From: DATLXH01 sp035576005
GTDB lineage: Bacteria; Acidobacteriota; Thermoanaerobaculia; Gp7-AA8
Assembly (NCBI GenBank): GCA_035576005.1
Contig: DATLXH010000113.1
Coordinates: 1-33,247, forward strand
Length of the DNA stretch: 33,247 nucleotides
Direction of reading: 5' to 3'
The position numbers and the translations under genes were made by a program. The notes beneath the pieces are model-generated. The model saw only the letters and a list, made by a program, of their open reading frames with translations, ran no database searches and was not told where the DNA came from. Shown here piece after piece: positions 8,756-15,335 of this stretch (positions within the stretch are counted from its first letter, which is position 1; each line of letters opens with the position of its first letter).

Positions 8756-9347
8756 GCTTGGTGCGTCTGGGCCGTGGCTGAGGCGTGCTGACCTCTTCGG
8801 TTCCTCCGAGGAGAGGCTGAGGCCGGAGGAGCCACCAGATACCGACGGCCAGCGCGAGGCCGCCGACGGTTCGGTAAAAGTAGATCGCCTTGTACCAGAA
8901 CGCGCGACTGAAGGCCGAGAACTCCGCCACCCGCCCCTGAGCTACGTCGGTGGCTAAAATATGGTTGATCCAGGCAATGAGGCCGAAGACGTGGCCACAG
9001 TAAAGAAGCAGCAGGGCGAGAGGAAAGACGACCACATTGCGGTTACTGAATGTGGCCCTGTCTGCTGCGAACAGCACCATGAGCAGCACAACGTTGAAGG
9101 TGAGATCGTATAGAGGTATGCCCGGCCTCTTCGTTCCGCGAGGCAGGTCGGCTTTCACGATGAGGACTTCGCGTCCCTTGAGCCGTAGTGTTGTGGCGGG
9201 AGTGACCTCGAAGAGGCGAACGATCGGTTCGGCCCCGCGCCTCACTAGCTCGTTGTACTGCGGGGTCGCTCCCCACCAGAGAGCGAATCCGATGGCGAAG
9301 CCTGCCAATCCTTTAAGCGCTCGTGGCCAGATCGGATCTCTTCGCAA
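8751..9347 (-). CDS. Exosortase H-associated membrane protein
   Basis: This 198-residue integral membrane protein lies directly downstream of exosortase H and overlaps it by 35 bases, which implies co-translation. Hydrophobic segments are visible near the N-terminus (LKGLAGFAIGFALWWGA), in the middle (LTFNVVLLMVLFAA and VVFPLALLLLYCGHVFGLIAWI) and near the C-terminus (TVGGLALAVGIWWLL). Between the first two is a soluble stretch, probably outside the cytoplasm (TPQYNELVRRGAEPIVRLFE). A small membrane protein commonly accompanies exosortase H, and the position and topology fit; its function is unknown. The C-terminus is basic (PRPRRTKR), and its TAG stop is supplied by the repeat end at 8730-8755. 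Confidence 0.75.
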   Translation of the reverse strand: MRRDPIWPRALKGLAGFAIGFALWWGATPQYNELVRRGAEPIVRLFEVTPATTLRLKGREVLIVKADLPRGTKRPGIPLYDLTFNVVLLMVLFAADRATFSNRNVVVFPLALLLLYCGHVFGLIAWINHILATDVAQGRVAEFSAFSRAFWYKAIYFYRTVGGLALAVGIWWLLRPQPLLGGTEEVSTPQPRPRRTKR

Positions 9348-9819
9348 ATTTCAGGCTCCAGAACAGAAAGATTCCAAGGCTTGCAAGAATGATAATGACT
9401 TGCCAGACAGCCGAGTGAAAGAGATCGAAAATGTTCCGGTGATAGGCGCCGAGCAGGAACAGCGAGACGATTCGGACGAGGTTGAGCAGTTGGATCGCTA
9501 CGCTGCCGGCCAGCACCCCTCCAACGCGCGCTGCGAGGGAAGCGGGAAAGGAAAAGATAGAGGCCACAAGGATCAGCATTGCCTCGACGCCGTTGCATCC
9601 ATTCAGAATCTCGACTGCAAATTGAGGCGACGCGATTCGGGTCCCGCTGATGACGACCGGCTCTCCAATCGCTCGAAGGATGCTTCCTGAGAGCGCTGCG
9701 AGGACCGAAGTAAAGGGGACGACGACGGCTCGCTCGATCGGACCGAACGAAATGATGAGAAAGCCACCGATCAGGATTGCGAAAAATTTGAGGAGGAAAA
9801 AGCGCTGTGCTCGTTTCAT
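9313..9819 (-). CDS. xrtH: Exosortase H (IPTLxxWG-CTERM specific)
   Basis: A 168-residue polytopic membrane transpeptidase-like enzyme that processes C-terminal sorting signals. The exosortase/archaeosortase active-site triad is visible: Cys75 in ILNGCNGVEA, Arg116 in NLVRIVSLF and His135 in DLFHSAVWQ. Short length and a minimal N-terminal region match exosortase H rather than the longer EpsH type. The matching substrate tail (IPTVETWG) is on the DUF4331 protein ending at 8092, which supports the specificity assignment. The downstream overlapping gene encodes the expected membrane partner. No other exosortase target tail was recognised in this window. ATG 9819 opens directly into a basic-hydrophobic N-terminus; the upstream ribosome binding site is weak. 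Confidence 0.85.
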   Translation of the reverse strand: MKRAQRFFLLKFFAILIGGFLIISFGPIERAVVVPFTSVLAALSGSILRAIGEPVVISGTRIASPQFAVEILNGCNGVEAMLILVASIFSFPASLAARVGGVLAGSVAIQLLNLVRIVSLFLLGAYHRNIFDLFHSAVWQVIIILASLGIFLFWSLKFAKRSDLATSA

Positions 9820-10257
9820 AAGTTCAGGATGACTCCTGGTTTACGTATGGGAATGGGGGATAGATGCTGATGGAAGGTTCCTGGGGTCCTCTCGGGCTCC
9901 CGCGCCACCGGAAGTCGCGTCCCGGTCATCCCAGGGTTCGATGAATTCTGATGGTGGTGGTGTGACAGCGGCAAGGTCGCTGAATCCTATCCCGAAACGG
10001 ACGCATCGGCGTGATCGAAATCAGGAATTGCGCTTGTGAGACTTATCCAGCCTCGAGCTCTCGCCCCGCGAGACGCAGGCTCTCGTCAACTGGAACGGAG
10101 AATGAACGTATGAGCAAGGGACTCGCTGGCAGGAGCAAGCCGAGAACCGTGGGACTTTGCGCGTCGAAGATCACGCCTCGGGGAATACCATGCAGTACCA
10201 AGTCAGTAGTAAGGCGTCTGCCGGCGAATGCGGGCGGATCGGGAGAGCAGGAAACGA
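9820..10257. other. Gene-free interval between xrtH and the orphan exported gene
   Basis: No convincing gene, tRNA, riboswitch or terminator was seen. Short frames here lack ribosome binding sites and family likeness. A small imperfect hairpin (CAGCGGCAAGGTCGCTG, near 9966-9982) is present. The interval must contain the divergent promoters of xrtH and the gene at 10258, but no strong -10/-35 pair stood out. Confidence 0.5.
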
Positions 10258-10869
10258 ATGACACGTCAGGCAATTCAGCTACGGCTCGCACTTGTCCCTC
10301 TAGCTCTCATTCTGGGAACCACGCTTTCGTGCAGGGAGCCGGACGCCCTGACGGAGACGGTCGCCGCTAACCTGATCAAGGGGAGGATGTACAAAGCTGA
10401 GCCGATCTACGCCGAAGTCCCTCGAAAAGTGACCTATGGCCCTCGCTCTCCCAAGGATGCTTACGACGAGAAAGCAGTGAACACTTTGAGGAACCTGCAA
10501 AAGGCGGGACTGATTACCATCAAGCAAAGCAGCGAGCCCGACTCCACCCAGACCTTCATGGCAACTGTAACCGATGAAGGCTTTCCAATCCTCGGTACGA
10601 TGCCGAGTGCCCGGGGACAGGTCTACCGCGGGCGGATCTGCAGCAAGAAGGTGGATGGATTACGGAACTTCATCCGCCACCCTTCCTATCCGACGGTCGG
10701 TCACGCCGAAATCGTCTGGCACTACGAAAACCCCACACCGCTCTACGAATTGTTCGAGACCCGGATCAACAAGCCGCTGAACAAACCATTCGTGTCAGCT
10801 GTCTCCTTCTACTGGAAAGACCAGGGCTGGAGATTCAACATCACTGTCAAAAAGGCGGAAGCGCAGTAA
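10258..10869 (+). CDS. Exported protein of unknown function, possible lipoprotein
   Basis: A 203-residue protein, not recognised. The ATG at 10258 follows GGGAGAGCAGGAAACGA, a reasonable ribosome binding site, and is preferred to an in-frame ATG 30 bases upstream. The N-terminus is a signal peptide (MTRQAIQLRLALVPLALILG) ending TTLSCREP. The Cys could be lipidated, although the -3 residue is Thr rather than the usual Leu. The mature part is soluble and mixed alpha/beta in appearance, with Tyr/Trp-rich C-terminal strands (VSFYWKDQGWRFNITVKKA) and a LRNLQKAGLITI segment. It stands alone, converging with rpiA across about 55 bases. Confidence 0.7.
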   Translation: MTRQAIQLRLALVPLALILGTTLSCREPDALTETVAANLIKGRMYKAEPIYAEVPRKVTYGPRSPKDAYDEKAVNTLRNLQKAGLITIKQSSEPDSTQTFMATVTDEGFPILGTMPSARGQVYRGRICSKKVDGLRNFIRHPSYPTVGHAEIVWHYENPTPLYELFETRINKPLNKPFVSAVSFYWKDQGWRFNITVKKAEAQ

Positions 10870-10891
10870 AGGAATCGGCAGGCCGGGAAGC

Positions 10892-10924
10892 CCTTCGCCA
10901 CCCCTCATGACCGGGTCGCGAAGG
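10892..10924. terminator. Weak inverted repeat between convergent genes
   Basis: CCTTCGC and GCGAAGG form a 7-bp inverted repeat with a 19-base loop between the convergent stops of the orphan exported gene and rpiA. There is no T-run on either side, so termination is uncertain. Confidence 0.25.
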
Positions 10925-11626
10925 CTATGGCTTTGAGCGTGTCCGTGTCATCCGGCTAACACCTTGCGACGACGCGATGATTGCATCAGTCGCTTCGCGC
11001 GGAAAAAAGCCGGTCTCCACGACGCCTGCCATGTCGCTGATATGGAGAACGAGGTCTGCGATGTCGATTTCGGCGGGCACGACGATATCCAGGATCCGGT
11101 GACCCTCATCGGTCACGTACTCGCCGCCATTCTCGCGCCGGAGTTTCGGCTGTAATCCCAGGGCGTTGAACGATCGCTCGAGATTCCTGCAGGCAAACAG
11201 GACCACTTCAACCGGAAGGACTCCGCGCCCGAGCCGGTCAACCAGCTTGCTCTCGTCCGCAATGACGACGAAGCGCTTTGCCGCCTGCTCGACGATCTTC
11301 TCCCGCAGAAGTGCGCCACCAAGTCCCTTGATGAGACGAAGGTCGCGGTCAATCTCGTCAGCCCCGTCTATGGCCAGATCCAGCGGAGCAAGATCCTCGA
11401 GTGGATGAAGGGGTATGGCGAAGGAGCGAGCGAGCTCTTCGGTCCTCACCGAGGTGCAGGTAGCGCGAATGTGCTCGATCCTTCCTTCGCGGTACGCGGC
11501 ACCGAGCAGGGCAACCAGTTCCGTTGCTGTGCTCCCGGTACCAAGACCCAGTGTCATTCCGCTTCGGATCTCCCCTAGAGCAACTCTCGCCGCTTCGATC
11601 TTGCGGGATTTCAGATCAATAGCCAC
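10925..11626 (-). CDS. rpiA: Ribose-5-phosphate isomerase A
   Basis: Cytoplasmic enzyme interconverting ribose 5-phosphate and ribulose 5-phosphate in the non-oxidative pentose phosphate pathway. The 233-residue length is normal for RpiA. Signature motifs are present: the phosphate-binding loop GLGTGSTA (27-34), the catalytic region DLAIDGADEID, and KGLGGALLREKIV with its conserved Lys and Glu. Its start overlaps the end of ggt by 11 bases, so it is the last gene of the valS-birA-coaX-ggt-rpiA block. There is no obvious pathway link to ggt; the pairing looks like operon packing. Confidence 0.97.
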   Translation of the reverse strand: MAIDLKSRKIEAARVALGEIRSGMTLGLGTGSTATELVALLGAAYREGRIEHIRATCTSVRTEELARSFAIPLHPLEDLAPLDLAIDGADEIDRDLRLIKGLGGALLREKIVEQAAKRFVVIADESKLVDRLGRGVLPVEVVLFACRNLERSFNALGLQPKLRRENGGEYVTDEGHRILDIVVPAEIDIADLVLHISDMAGVVETGFFPREATDAIIASSQGVSRMTRTRSKP

Positions 11627-13340
11627 CGGCTGAGCCTCCGTGTCGAGGGTCCGCGACTGCCGTCAGGCCGGTCTCATCGATCTGCACGGCGTGCACATCT
11701 CCGATCGAGCGGAGCTCGACGACTCCGTGACCCATCTCGTTGAGTCGGGTCAGCAACTCTTTGGGTGCACGATCCCTCTCGTAATAGATCTGGTCGGGAA
11801 CGGCCTGGTGATGGAATCGCGCCGCGGCGACCGATTGAGGGAGTGTCATCTCATAAACGGTGAGATTGAGCAGAATCTGGAGGATCGTCGTTGGAATCAT
11901 TGCGCCACCTGGACTCCCTATCGCAAGGAACGGCTTGCCCGATCGGAACACGATCGCTGGCGCGAGTGAAGAGACTGACCTTCCGCCAGGTTGAACGCCC
12001 TTTCCGGACGCCCCACCTGCGAGTGCGGGATCTGTCAGGAATTCATCCATCGCGTTATTCAGAAAGAAGCCGGCACCGTCGACGATCTGTCCATTTCCGA
12101 AGTTTGCGTTGAGGGAGGTCGTGAGCGCAGCGATATTGCCCTTTGAATCGACAATCGAAACGTGTGTGGTGTTGGGAGATTCTCCTCGTCCGGGGATGCC
12201 CAGCGCGCCAGTCGGGGTGGCTCGATCGGGGAGGATCGAGCGTCTCCACTGCTCGGCCCTGTCACTGGAGAGAAGCTCTCTGTAAGGAATGCGCGTATAT
12301 GCGGGATCCCCCATGTAGCGCTGACTGTCGATGTGTGCTCGTCGCTCAGCCTCGGCGATCAGGTGAATTGATTGAGCGGTCTGGAAGCCTGATTGTAAGA
12401 GATCGAATCCGCTGAGGATGGCGAGGGTCTGACCAATCAGCATTCCTCCTGCACTTGGAGGTACCAGAGTAAGAATGGAGTACTTTCCGAATTCAACACG
12501 GAATGGTGCGCGCCATATCGGCCGATACTCTCGAAGATCGCGCTCCGTGACGATGCCGCCAGACTTTCGCATGGTCGCGATGAGCTTGCGACCCACGGCG
12601 CCCTTGTAGAATTCCGCAGGTCCGATCCTCCCGATTCTTTCCAGTGAGTCGGCGAGATCGGTTTGCACCAGCAGACTCGCGGCCGCAGAGGCAACCCCCC
12701 CGGGGAAGTAAATTGCGGCAGTGGATGGAAACGCGTCAATCTGGCGGCTCTCTTTAGCCTCCAACAAATCCGCAGCCAGCTCAGTGCTGACCCGCACGCC
12801 CTCGCGAGCCAGTCGCACGGATGGTGTCAAAAGGTCGGCCCATTTCAAATGTCCGAAGCGCCGGTGCGCTTCAGCGAGGCCAGCGACGGTCCCTGGAGTT
12901 CCTGCACGGAGAGCGGCGGCCGATACACTGGGCGGCGCCCGGAACATCTCAGCCCTGGACGCAAGCGGCGCGGTTGACGCGAAGTCGAGAGTCCAGACCC
13001 CTCCCGAAGACGCCTCGTAGTAGACGAGATACCCTCCACCACCAAGGTTGCCGGCCTGGGGGTGGGCAACCGCAAGGGCAAAGGAAACGGCCACAGCCGC
13101 GTCCATTGCGCTTCCTTCACGCTGCAGCACACTGAGTCCGATCTGTGTGGCGTATGGGGAGATCGTCGACAGGGCAGCGTTTTTAACCAGTGCCACCGAT
13201 CCGGCACTTGCGGGAACGGGAATGAGCGCCCAGAAGAAGAGTGAAACGAGCAGGAGGAGTGGATGCCGTCCATGGCCAGTGGGTGGCGCCATCAGGCCGT
13301 GAAAAACGGTGCTGGGTGATGTTAGGGTCGAGTGAATCAC
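11616..13340 (-). CDS. ggt: Gamma-glutamyltransferase (periplasmic)
   Basis: Ntn-hydrolase that self-cleaves into two subunits and hydrolyses or transfers gamma-glutamyl groups, typically from glutathione, in the periplasm. The 574 residues include a long N-terminal leader with a hydrophobic core (LLLLVSLFFWALIPVPASA). The autoprocessing site is NTTHVS, with Thr391 as the predicted nucleophile. The small subunit carries GGRSVSSLAPAIVF and IGSPGGAMIPTT, both typical substrate-binding blocks. The GTG start overlaps the coaX stop as GTGA, favouring translational coupling. An ATG 16 codons later would also keep the signal peptide and is a fair alternative. The residue before the nucleophile is Asn rather than the Gln seen in E. 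coli. Confidence 0.95.
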   Translation of the reverse strand: MIHSTLTSPSTVFHGLMAPPTGHGRHPLLLLVSLFFWALIPVPASAGSVALVKNAALSTISPYATQIGLSVLQREGSAMDAAVAVSFALAVAHPQAGNLGGGGYLVYYEASSGGVWTLDFASTAPLASRAEMFRAPPSVSAAALRAGTPGTVAGLAEAHRRFGHLKWADLLTPSVRLAREGVRVSTELAADLLEAKESRQIDAFPSTAAIYFPGGVASAAASLLVQTDLADSLERIGRIGPAEFYKGAVGRKLIATMRKSGGIVTERDLREYRPIWRAPFRVEFGKYSILTLVPPSAGGMLIGQTLAILSGFDLLQSGFQTAQSIHLIAEAERRAHIDSQRYMGDPAYTRIPYRELLSSDRAEQWRRSILPDRATPTGALGIPGRGESPNTTHVSIVDSKGNIAALTTSLNANFGNGQIVDGAGFFLNNAMDEFLTDPALAGGASGKGVQPGGRSVSSLAPAIVFRSGKPFLAIGSPGGAMIPTTILQILLNLTVYEMTLPQSVAAARFHHQAVPDQIYYERDRAPKELLTRLNEMGHGVVELRSIGDVHAVQIDETGLTAVADPRHGGSAGGY

Positions 13341-14131
13341 CTGCGCGCCCGTTTCGGTTTTCTGTTGCGCTCGTAGATGATCTTCAACCCTTTGAGTGTA
13401 AGCTCGGGGTCGAGGTGTTCAATGTGCTCACTGTCTTCAGCGAGCAACTCCGCGAGACCACCCGTGGCAACGACGGTCTTGAGGTCGGGGACTTCCTGTT
13501 TCATGCGTGCCAGGATCCCGTCGACCAGTCCCAGGTATCCGAAATAGATCCCTGACTGCATGCCAGCAACCGTATTGGTCCCGATCAGTTGTGGCGGCCT
13601 CCTGACGTCAACCCTTGGCAGGCGTGCAGCCCTGGCAAAGAGCGCTTCGGACGAGATCGTGAGGCCGGGAGCAATCACGCCGCCCTGATACTCCGCGTTC
13701 GCTGAGACGAGGTCGAAGGTTGTAGCGGTTCCAAAGTCCACAACGATCGACGGCCCGCCGTAGATCTCGAAGGTGGCAACTGCGTTTACGATGCGATCTG
13801 CGCCTACTTCGAGAGGGTTTTCCACTTGAATCGCCAGACCTGTCTTGATACCGGGCTCGACGAACAGTGGGTCGATGTTGAAATACTTCGAGACCATCTG
13901 CGACATCGTGCTGTTCAGAGGCGGCACGACTGACGAGACGATCGCACCGTCGACGCGCTCGGAGGTGACCCCACTCACCAGCTGCTTGACCAGGATTCCG
14001 TACTCGTCTGCCGTGCGGTCGCGTGTGGTGGAAAGACGCCAGGATGTGACGAGGCTTTCGCCACGGAAAATCCCCAGGACGACGTTTGTGTTTCCAACGT
14101 CTACGACGAGCAGTGTTGATGAGGCGGCCAT
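13337..14131 (-). CDS. coaX: Type III pantothenate kinase
   Basis: Catalyses ATP-dependent phosphorylation of pantothenate, the first step of coenzyme A synthesis. The 264-residue protein begins with the ASKHA-fold phosphate motif DVGNTNVVLGIF (from residue 11). It also shows ENPLEVGADRIVNAVA and IVVDFGTATTFDLV, both characteristic of CoaX, and the C-terminal VVATGGLAEL block. CoaX next to BirA is a common arrangement, here separated by a hairpin-rich repeat of about 350 bases. The stop overlaps the GTG start of ggt. Confidence 0.97.
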   Translation of the reverse strand: MAASSTLLVVDVGNTNVVLGIFRGESLVTSWRLSTTRDRTADEYGILVKQLVSGVTSERVDGAIVSSVVPPLNSTMSQMVSKYFNIDPLFVEPGIKTGLAIQVENPLEVGADRIVNAVATFEIYGGPSIVVDFGTATTFDLVSANAEYQGGVIAPGLTISSEALFARAARLPRVDVRRPPQLIGTNTVAGMQSGIYFGYLGLVDGILARMKQEVPDLKTVVATGGLAELLAEDSEHIEHLDPELTLKGLKIIYERNRKPKRARR

Positions 14132-14149
14132 TCGTGAGAGCTTATCAGG

Positions 14150-14505
14150 TGTAGGACAGACACTCCTGTCTGTCGGGCGTGTGCAGACCCTGACTTTTGG
14201 GCTGGATTCTGGAAAATAGGACAGACAAGAGTGTCTGTCCTACATCTGTCGGGTGGTGTAGAAGTGGCTTTTGGGCTTGTTCCTGAAAACCGGACAGACA
14301 AGCCGCCGAAGGCGGCGAAAGATCCCGTAGCACCCGGCTTCAGCCGGGTGAAGCCAGGGGAGAAAATCGAACAGCCCGCGGTAGCGGGCGACAGAGTGGC
14401 GGATGCGGGGATGCCCTCTGGCGCGGTTCTGCCGCCCGCTCACGCGGGGCCGTCTGGCCTGGCCGCTCTTCACCCGACTGAAGCCGGGGGGTCTGTCCTA
14501 CAACA
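14150..14505. repeat. Hairpin-rich REP/BIME-like repeat cluster
   Basis: This non-coding cluster sits between birA and coaX. Hairpins seen: GACAGACA-CTCC-TGTCTGTC (14155-14174); TAGGACAGACA-AGAG-TGTCTGTCCTA (14217-14242); GCCGCC-GAA-GGCGGC (14302-14316); and CACCCGGCT-TC-AGCCGGGTG (14331-14350). The outer ends TGTAGGACAGAC and GTCTGTCCTACA are inverted, so the whole may be one composite insertion. The right end supplies the TAG stop of birA. Similar GACAGACA hairpins recur at 22310-22369. Confidence 0.8.
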
Positions 14506-15277
14506 CCACGAGATCGCCAGCGGACACTTTGACAAGACCGGATGTCTCGCGGATCAGCGCTCGACCTGTGTCGTCAATGCCTTCCCAGATTCCGCTGACA
14601 TTCCGCTCCCCGATCTGGCAGGTGACACTCTCTCCGCTTTTATGAACCGTGAGCTTGCGCCATCGATCCAGTGTGCCGGCCGGGTCGAATGGCAGGGCTA
14701 ACCTTGAATCAACGAACTCGATAAAGGCAGTGGTGATCTGCACCAGGTCGACGCTCTCGAGCGACGTGGTTTCTTCGATCGAGGTGGCGTGAATCAAGGC
14801 GGCTGAGTCAACCGAGCGGACATTGATTCCGGTTCCGATCAGAAGGAACACTTCGGATTCGCGCATCCGGGCGTCGATGAGAATGCCGGCGATTTTTTTG
14901 CCCTTGACCAGAACGTCATTTGGCCACTTGACGGCGGCGTCCACACCACACACTTCAATCAGAAAGTCGGCGATGAGATTCGCGATCTCGAGAGGGATGA
15001 GCGCGAACTCAGAGGCCTTTCTCGTGTACATCGTCGTTGCATAAATCCCGCGCCCTGCCGGGGAGGACCACGTACGTTCGCCTCGGCCGCGTCCATGCAG
15101 CTGCTCGCCAGCGAAAATCATTGCCAGCGGCAACGAGATGTCGTTCTCGATACACTCGGCTGCAACTCTTCGAGCAATATCATTCGTCGAAACGACGCGC
15201 GGGATCCACGCGAGCGATTCGAACAGTTTCATTCTCGATACGATTGCGCGAACGTCTATCATGCGATCGCTCTCCAT
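14498..15277 (-). CDS. birA: Biotin-protein ligase, catalytic domain only
   Basis: Activates biotin with ATP and transfers it to the biotin carboxyl carrier protein. The 259 residues show the catalytic core: VVSTNDIARR near the start, then GRGRGERTWSSPAGRGIYATT (the conserved GRGRxGRxWxSP-type biotinyl-AMP loop), VKWPNDVLVKGKKIAGIL (the KWPND hallmark) and GTGINV. A short SH3-like C-terminal domain follows. There is no N-terminal helix-turn-helix, so this is a group I (monofunctional) ligase that should not act as a biotin repressor. The stop codon is contributed by the adjacent repeat. valS ends 58 bases upstream, and both are probably on one transcript. Confidence 0.95.
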   Translation of the reverse strand: MESDRMIDVRAIVSRMKLFESLAWIPRVVSTNDIARRVAAECIENDISLPLAMIFAGEQLHGRGRGERTWSSPAGRGIYATTMYTRKASEFALIPLEIANLIADFLIEVCGVDAAVKWPNDVLVKGKKIAGILIDARMRESEVFLLIGTGINVRSVDSAALIHATSIEETTSLESVDLVQITTAFIEFVDSRLALPFDPAGTLDRWRKLTVHKSGESVTCQIGERNVSGIWEGIDDTGRALIRETSGLVKVSAGDLVVL

Positions 15278-15335
15278 CGAAAACTTCGTTTGTCAGCACG
15301 CGTGTGGAAGTCGAGCGCGCGGCATTCCGTCATCT

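Noticed and set aside
9820..10257. tRNA gene or riboswitch in the gene-free interval (GGTTCGA at about 9938)
   Set aside because: No cloverleaf, acceptor stem or known riboswitch core could be drawn around the GGTTCGA.
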